From positions 1-64,000 of the forward strand of contig CALLRW010000002.1 in assembly GCA_938014215.1 (NCBI GenBank): a stretch of DNA of 64,000 nucleotides, in the 5' to 3' direction. The notes beneath the pieces are model-generated. The model searched no databases, was not told where the DNA came from, and saw only the letters and a list, made by a program, of their open reading frames with translations. The translations under genes and the position numbers were made by a program. Positions within the stretch are counted from its first letter, which is position 1. Each line of letters starts with the position of its first letter. The DNA comes from an uncultured Alistipes sp. (GTDB lineage Bacteria > Bacteroidota > Bacteroidia > Bacteroidales > Rikenellaceae). Shown here piece after piece: positions 32,720 to 41,743 of this stretch.

Positions 32720-33304
32720 ATGTTTCTCGAAAATGCCAGCCGGAAGGGCTGGATCGAAGTGGTCTGCGGATCGATGTTCTCGGGAAAGACCGAGGAGCTC
32801 ATCCGCCGGCTCAAACGGGCCCAGTTCGCCCACCAGCGCGTCGAAATCTTCAAACCCCGCATCGACGTCCGTTACTCCGAGGAGGAGGTCGTCTCGCACG
32901 ACGCCAACGCCATCCGTTCGACCCCCGTCGAGTCGCCGCAGAACATCCTGCTGATGACCTCCGATGTCGATGTCGTGGGGATCGACGAGGCCCAGTTCTT
33001 CGACGACAGCATTGTCGACGTCTGCCGGCAGCTGGCCGACAGCGGCGTGCGCGTCATCGTCGCCGGTCTCGACATGGACTACACCGGGAAGCCCTTCGGT
33101 CCGATGCCGGCCCTGATGGCCACGGCCGAATACGTCACCAAGGTTCATGCCATCTGCGTGAGGTGCGGCAACCTGGCCCACCACTCCCACCGTCTGACCA
33201 GTGACGACAAGCAGGTGATGCTCGGTGCCCAGGACAGTTACGAACCTATCTGCCGCCACTGCTTCCGCGAACTGCGGATGGCCGAGGAGAAGGGGCAGAA
33301 ATGA
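32720..33304 (+). CDS. tdk: Thymidine kinase
   Basis: 194 residues of the type II (zinc-containing) thymidine kinase family, which phosphorylates thymidine to dTMP in the salvage pathway. The P-loop is CGSMFSGKTEELIRRL; the magnesium/catalytic segment is IDEAQFFDD; the zinc ribbon is CVRCG...CRHC (about residues 151-181). The lasso-loop region reads GLDMDYTGKPFG. ATG 32720 was chosen since the upstream open frame does not resemble Tdk. murA ends 101 nt upstream on the same strand; the gap contains a GC-rich hairpin but no good promoter. Confidence 0.95.
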   Translation: MFLENASRKGWIEVVCGSMFSGKTEELIRRLKRAQFAHQRVEIFKPRIDVRYSEEEVVSHDANAIRSTPVESPQNILLMTSDVDVVGIDEAQFFDDSIVDVCRQLADSGVRVIVAGLDMDYTGKPFGPMPALMATAEYVTKVHAICVRCGNLAHHSHRLTSDDKQVMLGAQDSYEPICRHCFRELRMAEEKGQK

Positions 33305-33336
33305 CCGCCGACCGGCTCTGCCCGAACGAAAGAGAA

Positions 33337-33377
33337 AAAGCGGGACGGACTCTTTGAAAAGGGTCCGTCCCGCTTTC
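33337..33377. terminator. Bidirectional terminator between convergent genes
   Basis: A 14-bp stem (aaagcgggacggac/gtccgtcccgcttt) with a loop of about 11-12 nt, between tdk and the minus-strand gene ending at 33400. Confidence 0.88.
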
Positions 33378-33399
33378 GTCAACCGATCCGCTTCTGGTA

Positions 33400-34080
33400 T
33401 CAGCGGGCAGCTCGCAGCGCCTCGATGAAGACCGGCCACAATGCCCACAGATTCTCGGTCTGCAGCCACAATTCACGGGCCTGCGCCTGCGCCGAGGGGC
33501 GTTCGCTCTCGATATCGCGCAGGTAGGCCTCGTCGGCCGGATGCTCCGCGGCGGTGAACTCCTCGAACCACGGGGCAAAATGTGTCCGGAAGCGCTTCAG
33601 CTCCCCCTCGGGAAGCTTGCCGTCGCGCCGGTAGGCCGACCACAGCAGCAACAGTTCGCGAGCCGCCGATTTGTCCGAAATATCGTTGATCACCTCGTCG
33701 AAGAGCTCATCCTCGCCCATGGCCAGGTAGTCGAAGGCCAGCAGCTGGCTCCCCTCGAGATGGTCCTCCGGATCGAGCTCCAGCAGCATCTCGAGCAGCG
33801 CCGCCGACATCTCGAAATCGTTGATCAGGAAATGGTCGATGGCCGAGGCCTGGATCAATTCGAGCGCCGCCCGCGAATTACGGTGGTTCCACTCGAGATT
33901 CACCTCCTCGTCCTCGGGGATAAGCTCCGCAAGGCGCTGAAAAGCCTGAAAACGGGCGTTGCAGGCCCCCTCCACATCCCCCTCACGCTGCATCTGCCGC
34001 GTGCGGGCCAGCACCTTCTCGAAATCATAGGGCCCCTCGCCGATCACCTCGAAGGTCTGATCGGGCGTAGGTTCAAGCAT
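33400..34080 (-). CDS. Helical, TPR-like protein of unknown function
   Basis: About 226 residues starting MLEPTPDQTFEVIGEG; ATG 34092 would add four residues. No signal peptide. The middle is acidic and helical with repeat-like pairs (MSAALLEMLLELDPEDH, LEGSQLLAFDYLAMGEDEL) reminiscent of tetratricopeptide helices. I do not recognise a named family. The start codon overlaps the stop region of cstA, so translation is probably coupled with it. That pairing is the only hint of function. Confidence 0.7.
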   Translation of the reverse strand: MLEPTPDQTFEVIGEGPYDFEKVLARTRQMQREGDVEGACNARFQAFQRLAELIPEDEEVNLEWNHRNSRAALELIQASAIDHFLINDFEMSAALLEMLLELDPEDHLEGSQLLAFDYLAMGEDELFDEVINDISDKSAARELLLLWSAYRRDGKLPEGELKRFRTHFAPWFEEFTAAEHPADEAYLRDIESERPSAQAQARELWLQTENLWALWPVFIEALRAAR

Positions 34081-35503
34081 TGCCTTTTGCATATTCGCGT
34101 CGTAATTTGAAAATCATCAATAAAAGTGTTCCCAGCGTCAGCACCCCTCCCAGCACGTAGGCCAGCAGGCGGTTTTCCATCCCGAAAAACTGCCCCGAAA
34201 CAAAGAGAAACGAGGCACAGACGTAGGTCATGAAGATCGCCGGCAGCAGCGCCACCCAGACGTTCCACCGATGGCGGACAAGGTAGACGGTGATCGACCA
34301 CAGCACGAGCGTGGCCAGCGTCTGGTTCGTCCAGGCAAAATAACGCCACACGATGTCGAAATTGACCGTCGTGATCCAGTATCCCACGACAAAGAGCGGG
34401 ATGCAGATGGCAAAACGCTTCCAATAGCTTCGCTGTTCGAGGTGGAGCATGTCGGCAATGATCAGCCGCGCCGAGCGGAAAGCCGTATCCCCCGACGTGA
34501 TCGGGGCCGCTACCACTCCGAGCAGGGCCAGAATCCCCCCGACAATCCCCAACATGCCGTTCGACACCGTATCAACCACCCAGGCCGCACTGCCGCTGTG
34601 TTGACCCAGGGCCGTTGAAAGTTCGCCGGCTCCGCCGAAAAAGGCCATGGCTGCCGCCGCCCAGATCAGGGCAATGATCGATTCGGAGATCATCGCCCCG
34701 TAGAAGACCGAACGGCATTCACGTTCGTTGCCCACGCAGCGGGCCATCAGCGGCGACTGCGTGGCATGGAATCCCGAAATGGCTCCGCAGGCGATCGTGA
34801 TGCAGAGCGTCGGGAAGATCGGCAGGCTCTGCGGATCGAGCTGGAAGTTGTGCAGCGTCGTCAGTTCGGGGATTCTCCAGCCTCCGAAAAGCAACGCCCC
34901 GACCAGCCCCACGGCCATGGCGATCAGCGCCACGCCGAAGAGCGGATAGATCTTGCCGATGATCTTGTCGATCGGCAACAGGGTGGCAATGAAGTAGTAG
35001 ATCAGGATGATCCAGACCCACGAAGGAATCGACACCGACGGTGCAAGGCTGTTCAGCAGCTGGGCCGGGCTGAGCACGAATACCGCCCCGACCAGGATCA
35101 GCAGCAGCACCGAAAAGAGACGCATGAACTGACGCATGCCTCCGCCCAGATAGCGGCCGACCACCTCGGGAATGCTCAGTCCGTCGTTGCGCACGAGCAT
35201 TACGCCCGACAGAAAATCGTGCATGGCACCCATGAAGATACCGCCCAGGGTGATCCAGAGAAAGGCCACCGGGCCGAACGAGGCACCGAGAATGGCCCCG
35301 AAGATCGGGCCCGTACCGGCAATGTTGAGCAGTTGGATCAGGAAGACCCGCCAACGCGGCAGCGACACGTAATCCACACCGTCGTAGAGTCGGTGGCAGG
35401 GAGTCTCGGCCGACGGATCGACCTTGACCAGACGTTCCAGGAAACGTCCATAAGAGAAATAGGCTCCGATCAACAGCGCCAGGCAAACCAGAAAAGTAAT
35501 CAT
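34073..35503 (-). CDS. cstA: Carbon starvation protein CstA family transporter
   Basis: 476 residues, the short form common in Bacteroidota, with about 12-13 hydrophobic segments. Signature stretches are LLNIAGTGPIFGAILGASFG, GGIFMGAMHDFLSGVMLVRN and FHATQSPLMARCVGNE. CstA/BtsT proteins take up peptides or pyruvate on carbon limitation in other bacteria. The frame stays open upstream to 35728, but that part is the tRNA region, and MITFLVCLALLIGAYFSYGR is the family's normal N-terminus, so 35503 was chosen. Its stop overlaps the start of the helical protein gene. Confidence 0.92.
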   Translation of the reverse strand: MITFLVCLALLIGAYFSYGRFLERLVKVDPSAETPCHRLYDGVDYVSLPRWRVFLIQLLNIAGTGPIFGAILGASFGPVAFLWITLGGIFMGAMHDFLSGVMLVRNDGLSIPEVVGRYLGGGMRQFMRLFSVLLLILVGAVFVLSPAQLLNSLAPSVSIPSWVWIILIYYFIATLLPIDKIIGKIYPLFGVALIAMAVGLVGALLFGGWRIPELTTLHNFQLDPQSLPIFPTLCITIACGAISGFHATQSPLMARCVGNERECRSVFYGAMISESIIALIWAAAAMAFFGGAGELSTALGQHSGSAAWVVDTVSNGMLGIVGGILALLGVVAAPITSGDTAFRSARLIIADMLHLEQRSYWKRFAICIPLFVVGYWITTVNFDIVWRYFAWTNQTLATLVLWSITVYLVRHRWNVWVALLPAIFMTYVCASFLFVSGQFFGMENRLLAYVLGGVLTLGTLLLMIFKLRREYAKGNA

Positions 35504-35568
35504 AAAACAGCTATCCGGGGTCAGATTTACTGCGAATATAAAAATAAATGCGAAATTTTTCACCATTT

Positions 35569-35597
35569 TCTTGCATGAAAAAAAATTTTTGCTGATA
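35569..35597 (+). promoter_or_regulatory. Possible promoter of tRNA-Thr
   Basis: A CTTG element, about 20 nt, then GATATTTG, each with one mismatch to the consensus, about 100 nt upstream of the tRNA. Confidence 0.35.
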
Positions 35598-35697
35598 TTT
35601 GCAGTCCCAAAGCGAGAGGTAATCCTCTTACGAAGGGCGGGTGAGGGTCCCCGAAAGGGGCGAGAATCCCGGGGCCGGAAAGCCCGAAACCCTGCAG

Positions 35698-35769
35698 GCC
35701 GAATTAGCTCAGCGGTAGAGCACTTCACTCGTAATGAAGGGGTCCCGAGTTCAAATCTCGGATTCGGCT
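35698..35769 (+). tRNA. tRNA-Thr (anticodon CGT)
   Basis: A complete cloverleaf: acceptor gccgaat/attcggc, D stem gctc/gagc, anticodon stem cttca/tgaag with loop ctcgtaa (anticodon CGT, reads ACG), and T arm ccgag-ttcaaat-ctcgg. CCA is not encoded. A terminator follows at once. Confidence 0.97.
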
Positions 35770-35779
35770 CTCAAAGAGG

Positions 35780-35812
35780 AGAGGAGGTATCGAAAGAAGC
35801 CTCCTCTTTTTT
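35780..35812 (+). terminator. Terminator of tRNA-Thr
   Basis: An 8-bp stem (agaggagg/cctcctct) and a T-run of six. Confidence 0.8.
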
Positions 35813-35826
35813 CGTATCTGAACCGT

Positions 35827-35852
35827 CTGCCGACGATCGGCAGGCGTTTTTT
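35827..35852 (+). terminator. Second hairpin terminator after the tRNA
   Basis: A 7-bp stem (ctgccga/tcggcag) with a 3-nt loop, then gcg and six T. Between 35853 and 36028 I see no gene. Confidence 0.65.
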
Positions 35853-36028
35853 GTTGCCGGAGAGCGATCCGGACCGCAAAGTCTGCATTCCCGATCCCGA
35901 AAAGATGGAACGAACGGCCGTTCGCCTCAGAGACCGGATGCGACGCGGGCCCCGCCGGTCCGAACAGACAAGCCCTCCTTCCAACGCCGCTTCCGACCGG
36001 CCTCCCGAGACACAAAGCCTTCCCGAGA

Positions 36029-36068
36029 CAAAAAAGAGGCAGCGAGAAGTTCAACTTCCCGCTGCCTC
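36029..36068 (-). terminator. Terminator of the fimbrillin/FISUMP operon
   Basis: A 16-bp near-perfect inverted repeat (one mismatch) whose minus-strand copy is followed by TTTTTTGTC. It lies 21 nt after the last stop of the operon. Confidence 0.88.
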
Positions 36069-36088
36069 CATTTACGTGAAAGGGCAAC

Positions 36089-36970
36089 CTACATGGGCAT
36101 GGACGAGATCCGTGCCGAGGTTGTCGATGCCGCGGCGCGGTTCAGACGGATCTCGAACCGGTAGAAGCGGCCCCCTTCCAGCAAAAGCTCGCTGTCGGGA
36201 ACATACAGAAATGTTTCGCCCTCGAGCGCAATCTCGAACAGCGTCTCTCCCGCCGGGAGCGTCTGCGGAACGACAAGCAGCCGCATCGGTTCGGTCGCAT
36301 TGCCCGCCACGACAGCTCCGTTGCCGGAGGGGATCATGTCGACAGGCGTGTCGGCCCGGCTAGTCAGACCACTGCCCAGATCGAATTCGCACGAACTCAG
36401 CACCTGCTTCACCGTAACCGTCGCACCGGCCAGCTCATCCGCCGAGGTAAAGCCTTCGCCGGGCTGCAGCACCACGTCGAGACGCGACATGCGATGGGCA
36501 AAGGTCAAAACCACCGGATCATCCGTCGGCGAGACATTCTGCCGCACGGCACTCATCAGATCGCTGTTCGTATAGTTCCGTCCGACGCTCTGATCCGGCT
36601 CCACAGTGAAGACAAAGCTCCGTCCCTGGGTGAAATCCTCCCGGTAGGGGTAATAGGCATAGAGATCGACCGCCTGCTCGGGATACTTCACCGTCGACAT
36701 CTCGACCCCCTCGGCCGTCTGCGTACAGAGCCCGTTGTTGAAATAGCGCACCCCATCAAGCGACGGTGCTTCGTCCCCCGTACGGTTCAGTACGACCAGT
36801 CCGAACTGATCCCCCTGTTCAAAGGCAAGATCCGTAGCCCGGGTGGCTGCCTCGACACGCGTTGTCAGGCTGAGTGTCGGACGCCCGTCCATCAACGCCT
36901 CATCTTCCCGGGAACAGCCGGTCGCCAACGCCAGCAGACCGACCCAACATAGTATAAGTCCGTTTTTCAT
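36089..36970 (-). CDS. Fimbrillin-family lipoprotein without FISUMP domain (operon gene 5)
   Basis: 293 residues. The signal peptide MKNGLILCWVGLLALATGCS ends in a lipobox. Then come TRATDLAFEQGDQFGLVV, GVRYFNNG and LYAYYPY, the strings that mark the Mfa-like/fimbrillin family N-terminal domain. A second beta domain (about 150-285) has FAHRMSRLDVVLQPGEGF, LVVPQTLPAGETLFEI and GGRFYRFEIRLNRA. It ends where the paralogues continue into a FISUMP domain, so it is the short member, perhaps a structural subunit or anchor. It is the last gene of the operon, 19 nt after its neighbour, and precedes the terminator. Confidence 0.85.
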   Translation of the reverse strand: MKNGLILCWVGLLALATGCSREDEALMDGRPTLSLTTRVEAATRATDLAFEQGDQFGLVVLNRTGDEAPSLDGVRYFNNGLCTQTAEGVEMSTVKYPEQAVDLYAYYPYREDFTQGRSFVFTVEPDQSVGRNYTNSDLMSAVRQNVSPTDDPVVLTFAHRMSRLDVVLQPGEGFTSADELAGATVTVKQVLSSCEFDLGSGLTSRADTPVDMIPSGNGAVVAGNATEPMRLLVVPQTLPAGETLFEIALEGETFLYVPDSELLLEGGRFYRFEIRLNRAAASTTSARISSMPM

Positions 36971-36989
36971 TGTTTTCTCGTTTTTCTGA

Positions 36990-38573
36990 TTAATCCTTTA
37001 CGCAGCGTACCGAGCAACCGGTCTCCTTGCCCCACGAACTGCCTGTCGTCAGCGCCTGATCCGTAGCATCGAGACGTGCATAAGGTGCCGACAGCGGCGA
37101 CAGCGAAGCCGTATTCGTCGTCCACCAGGTCGCCTTGGATCCCAGCGTCTCGAAGCCGTTCCACTTGCGGGCTCCGCCCGGCAGGGCCGTAAAACCGTAA
37201 GTGTCGGACCCCTGATACTCCGGTCGGGTGTCGCCCCACGTATCGCACCAGCCCTCGGTCGACTTCAGTACCACACCGGCATTGCCTCCCAGGTAGGTGT
37301 TCAGCACCTCCCACTCGGCCACCGAAGGCACGTGCCACCCCTCGGGGCAGAGCTTGCCCGTATGGGCCGCATGCCAGTTGTAGAGCAGGCCGTAGCGCTC
37401 GCCGTTCGCCGGATCGTTCTCATACATGCAGCAGGCCGGCTCCTCGGAGTTCTCGCAGGCCGCCCAGGCATCCTGATCCTCCAGCCAGGCGATGGGCGAT
37501 CCGTCGTTGAAGTTCCGCACCCGCAGATTGGCCCCCAGCCACTGCTGCGAACCGATGCGTACAACGGGATACTCGTTGCCATCGATATCCCGGACAACGC
37601 GCGCATCCTCGTCCGGATCGATCTCCACGAGCGTCTCGTCCGACGAAGAGCCCGTCGTCCAATCCTCGATCACCGGCATGAGGGCAACCTCCTCGCCCTG
37701 GGACGTACGGTTGATCGTCAGCGTAAAGGTGTAGCGCTTCCCCGGCTCGAAGGTCAGATCGCGCTCCGTCGTGCAGCGGAAGTTGCGCGTGCCGATCCGG
37801 ACGTTGAACAGATAGGAGCGGGCTGCGACCTCCTGCGGCGGAATGATGGCCACGACGCCGACGGCCCGATCCTCCGTCGTGCGGAACGTGCCGTGGGGCT
37901 CGATATTCACCGCAATCGAGGGTTGCGACACCTCGCCGCTCGCAAAATCGACCTGCGCCACCTGCGCCACATTCATGACGCGGACCTGCGCCCCGAGCAG
38001 CCCGGACGGATCGCTGTAGCCCGTACCGGGTTTCAGTTCGAAGTCGAGGCGGGACATCAGCCGCTTGAAATCGAGCCGGATCGCCTGCTCCGTACGGGCC
38101 GTCTGCGGCGCACGGGCCAGCATGCGGTCGCTCGTGCGGAAGGCCTCGTCGTCCCGCTGATCAATCGCCACGGAGATCTCGTAACTCGACTTGTCGGCAC
38201 TCAGCCCCTTTTCGTCGTACGGGAAATAGGCGTAGAAATCCGAGGCCCCCGTATACTCCGTCGGCCAGAAACAAGGGGTGGATCCGGTGAGGGTGCCCAT
38301 CGTCATGACCAGCTCCTTGTTGTTGATATACCGCGTTCCGACGAGGGCCGCCTGCGGATCGGAGGTCGACTCGACACAATACAGACCGACGGCATCCCCC
38401 TCCTCGAAGGCCGTATCCGTCGCCCGCGTACAGGGGACGATCGTCGGTTCGAAACGCAGTTCCAACTCCCCGGAGACATCGGGACGCCCCGTCGCATCGT
38501 CCGTTCCGTCGCATCCGGCCGCTCCGGCCAGCAGGGCGACACAGGCTGCATAAATCGCTATATTCGTTTTCAT
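36990..38573 (-). CDS. Fimbrillin-family lipoprotein with C-terminal FISUMP domain (operon gene 4)
   Basis: 527 residues. The lipobox is at AGAAGC near residue 21. The two-domain fimbrillin part spans about 22-310 (TRATDTAFEEGDAVGLY, RYINNKELV, FYAYFPYDEKG, FKRLMSRLDFELKPGTGY, GKRYTFTLTINRTSQG). From about residue 327 a FISUMP (Fib_succ_major) domain follows: DIDGNEYPVVRIGSQQWLGA, GERYGLLYNWHAA, LCPEGWHVPSVAEW, and the C-terminal CSVRCVKD. Cysteines in ACCMYEND and the terminal SVRC may form disulfides. Likely exposed on the outer membrane surface or a pilus tip. Confidence 0.88.
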   Translation of the reverse strand: MKTNIAIYAACVALLAGAAGCDGTDDATGRPDVSGELELRFEPTIVPCTRATDTAFEEGDAVGLYCVESTSDPQAALVGTRYINNKELVMTMGTLTGSTPCFWPTEYTGASDFYAYFPYDEKGLSADKSSYEISVAIDQRDDEAFRTSDRMLARAPQTARTEQAIRLDFKRLMSRLDFELKPGTGYSDPSGLLGAQVRVMNVAQVAQVDFASGEVSQPSIAVNIEPHGTFRTTEDRAVGVVAIIPPQEVAARSYLFNVRIGTRNFRCTTERDLTFEPGKRYTFTLTINRTSQGEEVALMPVIEDWTTGSSSDETLVEIDPDEDARVVRDIDGNEYPVVRIGSQQWLGANLRVRNFNDGSPIAWLEDQDAWAACENSEEPACCMYENDPANGERYGLLYNWHAAHTGKLCPEGWHVPSVAEWEVLNTYLGGNAGVVLKSTEGWCDTWGDTRPEYQGSDTYGFTALPGGARKWNGFETLGSKATWWTTNTASLSPLSAPYARLDATDQALTTGSSWGKETGCSVRCVKD

Positions 38574-38591
38574 AACTGTTCCGTTTGAAGA

Positions 38592-40172
38592 TTAAAAATC
38601 GTGCACGCAGCGAACCGAAAGCCCGCTGTGACGGTCTCCGACATACTGATCCAGCGCATCGCCCTGCGTCCGCAGACCGTAATAGTAGGTCATCTCGGCG
38701 GAGAAGTCACTGTCGCTCCACCAGTAGCCGTTCGTCCCGGCATAATAGAATTTCGCCACCGTGGGGTCGTTCGGATCCGCCCGCAGCGAACCGCCCGGAA
38801 GCCCTCCGAAGCCCGTCTCGTCGGTTGCCGACTCGCCGTCGGGCCATCCCTGAAGGGCCTTCAGCTGCGGAGCCACGCCGAGCCACGAACCGAAATCGTT
38901 CTGCGTGCCTCCCAGGGCGGCTCCCAGCGCATCCCAATCCTCAACGGTCGGGACATGCCACCCCTCGGGGCAGAGCTTGTGCGTACGGACCGCCGCCCGG
39001 TTATAGAGCAGACCGTAGCGTTCGCCGTTCGCCGGATCGTTCCCGTACGCGCAGCAGGCCCCCTCTTCGGATGCCATCCAGACCGTGCCGTCGGAGATCT
39101 GCTGGATCGGCGTGCCGTCGTTGTAGCGGGTCGTCCGCAGGTTGGCATCCATCCAGTACTGACGGCCGATGTGCAGAATGCCGTAGCTGTTGCCGTCGCC
39201 ATCCTCCACGCTCGTCCCCGACGGAGGCAGGATCTCGTCGCCGTTCAGCGACTCATCGCCGCCCGGCACCCAGTCGGTGACCGTGACGTCGGTCTGCACG
39301 GTGACCCCCTCGAACGACTGGCTCAAAGTGAGGGTCAGCACGGCACGCCGGCCCCCCTGCAGATCCAGCTCCGAGGAGGGACGATAGTCAAACCGTTCGT
39401 CGCCCGCGAGGATCGAGACGAACGTCGTTCCGGCGGCGATCCGCTGCGGAATGACGATCGCGGAGAGCCCCGTCAGGAGACCGTCCTGCAACGTCAGTTC
39501 GCCATGCGGCGTCACGTCGACGGCCGCACCGGAAGCGGTGCAGCTACCCGTCTCGAAGGAGCAGGCCCCCTCGGTCCGGATCCCCTGCAGGGTGACCTGC
39601 GCCGCGGCAAGGTCGTCCGCCGTATAGCCGTAACCGGCCTTCAGGGCGATGTCCACACGGCTCATCGCATGGGTGAACTCCATCGGCACACTCCCCCCGA
39701 CGGCCTCATAATCGGTCACCTTGCCCAGCAGCAGGTCGCAGTCCGCAAAGTCGGCATCGGCTCGCTGGTCGGCGGCAAGCGTCAACGGAAGTTCAACCGA
39801 ACCCGCCTCGAGGGCCGTCTCACGATACGGAGCGTAGGCATACAGATCGAACCGGCTCCCGCCGCCCGCCGGGAAGGTGATCTCCGGCGTCGAGAGGTAG
39901 AGATCCCCCGAACGGGCAAATGCCACGTTCGAAAAGAGCCGTTCGCCGGCGAGCGCCTCCGCCCCCGCAGCCTCCTTCTGAACGACGTAAAGACCGAACG
40001 ATTCGGGCGCAACGTCCGTCTGACCGCTCGCGGCCAACGGGCGGACGGCAATCCGGCCGGGTGCAACATCCGGAGCCGACGACTCCTCGTTCGTCTGGCA
40101 TCCGCCGGCAAGCAGGAGCAGACTGAGGCTCCCGCTGCAAACTATTTGATGGATTCTCTTCATCTTGGTCAT
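38592..40172 (-). CDS. Fimbrillin-family lipoprotein with C-terminal FISUMP domain (operon gene 3)
   Basis: 526 residues, same layout as its neighbours. The lipobox is LLLLAGGC. The fimbrillin part (about 25-305) is more divergent at its start (GQTDVAPESFGLYVV) but keeps YAYAPYRE, FTHAMSRVDIALKAGYGYT and GGRRAVLTLTLSQS. The FISUMP domain (about 322-526) shows DGNSYGILHIGRQYWMDANL, GERYGLLYNRAAV, LCPEGWHVPTVEDWDALG and LSVRCVHDF. Sequence identity to the other copies is clearly partial, with variable stretches in the loops between conserved blocks, so these are old duplications or recombining copies. Spacing to the next gene is 18 nt. Confidence 0.88.
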   Translation of the reverse strand: MTKMKRIHQIVCSGSLSLLLLAGGCQTNEESSAPDVAPGRIAVRPLAASGQTDVAPESFGLYVVQKEAAGAEALAGERLFSNVAFARSGDLYLSTPEITFPAGGGSRFDLYAYAPYRETALEAGSVELPLTLAADQRADADFADCDLLLGKVTDYEAVGGSVPMEFTHAMSRVDIALKAGYGYTADDLAAAQVTLQGIRTEGACSFETGSCTASGAAVDVTPHGELTLQDGLLTGLSAIVIPQRIAAGTTFVSILAGDERFDYRPSSELDLQGGRRAVLTLTLSQSFEGVTVQTDVTVTDWVPGGDESLNGDEILPPSGTSVEDGDGNSYGILHIGRQYWMDANLRTTRYNDGTPIQQISDGTVWMASEEGACCAYGNDPANGERYGLLYNRAAVRTHKLCPEGWHVPTVEDWDALGAALGGTQNDFGSWLGVAPQLKALQGWPDGESATDETGFGGLPGGSLRADPNDPTVAKFYYAGTNGYWWSDSDFSAEMTYYYGLRTQGDALDQYVGDRHSGLSVRCVHDF

Positions 40173-40176
40173 AGGT

Positions 40177-41730
40177 TTAATTTCGGTAACGGATGCAGCG
40201 GACCGAATATCCGGTGCGCTGTTGCGGCGAGGTAATCAGCACGGTCGGACGGTTGTAGTAGAGATAGAAGCCGTTGGCCTGCGAGGCGTTCACCGCCGTA
40301 CTGCTCCACCAGTAACCGTAGGACTCGAAGTTCCAGTAGGTTCCGTCGTCCTCGCGCGAACCGCCGGGAAGGCCGTTGAAACCGCTGCTGTTTGTTCCCT
40401 GGTAGGCCGGGTTCTCATCGCCCTTGTACTTCCAGCCGGAGGTGCTCTTCAGCTTGTCTCCGGCCACGTCCTCGCCGCCCAGGAGCTCGATCATCATCTG
40501 AATCTCCTCGACCGACGGCACGTGCCAACCCTCCGGACACAGCTGTCCGGTCGCCACCGCATAATAGTTATACAACAGTCCGAAACCGGCAATCTGCGCC
40601 GGGTCGTTGTTCTGGTAGCAGTAGGCGACCGTCTTGTCGGCGGCGTTCTCGCCCCAGACCGTCGCATCCTCGATGCACGTAATCGGGGTGCCGTCGTTCA
40701 GCTTCGTGGTGCGCAGATTCTCGGCCATCCAGTACTGCGTCCCGATCTTGACCACCGGATAGCTGTTACCCTCGATGTCCGTCACGTTCCCGGGCATGTC
40801 GTCCCCCGGCTCGACCGTCTCGTCGATCGTCAGGCCGTCCGTCCAGTCCCGTTCGGTAACCGTCACCGAGATCGTCGGCCCCTCGACCGTCACGGCCACC
40901 TCGTAGCGTTTGCCCGAGCGGAGCTCCAGCGCCTCGCCCAACGAGTAGGCGTTCGTCGAGTTCCCGAGCTGGAGGCGGATCACCTCGTCCGCAGCCTCGA
41001 TCCGCTGCGGAACCGCAATCAGCGACAGTCCGGAGAGCCGTTCGCCGTCGGAGGTCAGCGTTCCGTAGGGCCGTATCTCCCGGGGATTCGACGAAGCCGT
41101 CACACGCCCCTCGGCGAAATCCACCTCCGCCGCGGTCCGAAGAAGCATCGTCACCCGGGCATCCGCCCATCCGGACAGCGCCTCTCCGTCCGCTCCGGCG
41201 AAGGAGAGATCGATGCGCGAGAACTGCCGCTGGAAATCCATCTCGACCGCTCCCTGCCTGCCGGCCTCGACACGTGCCGTCGCCACCATCAGGTCAGACG
41301 CGGCAAAGCGCGCAGCATCCGACTGATCCTCCGCCACGGAGACGGCCGCCACAGTCGTCCCGGAGCCAAGCATCTGCGCGGCATAGGGCGCATAGGCCAC
41401 AAAGGTGCTCTCCGTATCCTGATACGTCAGGGTGGAGGGCCCTTCGAACAGTTGACCCGTGCAGGTCAGTCGGGCATTGTCAATATACCGGGGTGCATCG
41501 GCCGTGAAAGAGCCCTCGACGGCATATAGGCCCAGAGTGGCCCCCTCCTCAAAGCGATCCCCGGCGGTTGAACCGTCCCACGAGACCATCTTCCCTTCGA
41601 TGCGGATCGGCTCGGCCGCGACAGGCTCTGTCGAATTGTCCGAACCGTCACCGCATGCCGTCACACCGACAAGCAGTGCGCCTGCACCCGCAAGGGCAAA
41701 CAGCCGCTGATAGTTGTTATGTCGTTTCAT
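40177..41730 (-). CDS. Fimbrillin-family lipoprotein with C-terminal FISUMP domain (operon gene 2)
   Basis: 517 residues. The lipobox is LLVGVTAC. The N-terminal fimbrillin signature is DRFEEGATLGLYAV, RYIDNARLTC and FVAYAPYA; the second domain has FQRQFSRIDLSFAGADGEAL and GKRYEVAVTVEGP. The FISUMP domain (about 316-517) has DIEGNSYPVVKIGTQYWMAE, FGLLYNYYAVATGQ, LCPEGWHVPSVEEI and GYSVRCIRYRN. It starts 13 nt after the stop of the interrupted first gene and ends 4 nt before the next, so all depend on one transcript. Confidence 0.88.
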   Translation of the reverse strand: MKRHNNYQRLFALAGAGALLVGVTACGDGSDNSTEPVAAEPIRIEGKMVSWDGSTAGDRFEEGATLGLYAVEGSFTADAPRYIDNARLTCTGQLFEGPSTLTYQDTESTFVAYAPYAAQMLGSGTTVAAVSVAEDQSDAARFAASDLMVATARVEAGRQGAVEMDFQRQFSRIDLSFAGADGEALSGWADARVTMLLRTAAEVDFAEGRVTASSNPREIRPYGTLTSDGERLSGLSLIAVPQRIEAADEVIRLQLGNSTNAYSLGEALELRSGKRYEVAVTVEGPTISVTVTERDWTDGLTIDETVEPGDDMPGNVTDIEGNSYPVVKIGTQYWMAENLRTTKLNDGTPITCIEDATVWGENAADKTVAYCYQNNDPAQIAGFGLLYNYYAVATGQLCPEGWHVPSVEEIQMMIELLGGEDVAGDKLKSTSGWKYKGDENPAYQGTNSSGFNGLPGGSREDDGTYWNFESYGYWWSSTAVNASQANGFYLYYNRPTVLITSPQQRTGYSVRCIRYRN

Positions 41731-41743
41731 AAACCGATCGTTT

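Noticed and set aside
35570..35728. N-terminal extension of CstA up to 35728
   Set aside because: This part overlaps the tRNA-Thr gene and has no CstA similarity; the family N-terminus begins at 35503.
35698..35769. tRNA-Thr as an integration (att) site of an island containing the fimbrillin operon
   Set aside because: No integrase gene and no repeated tRNA 3' end were found in the window.
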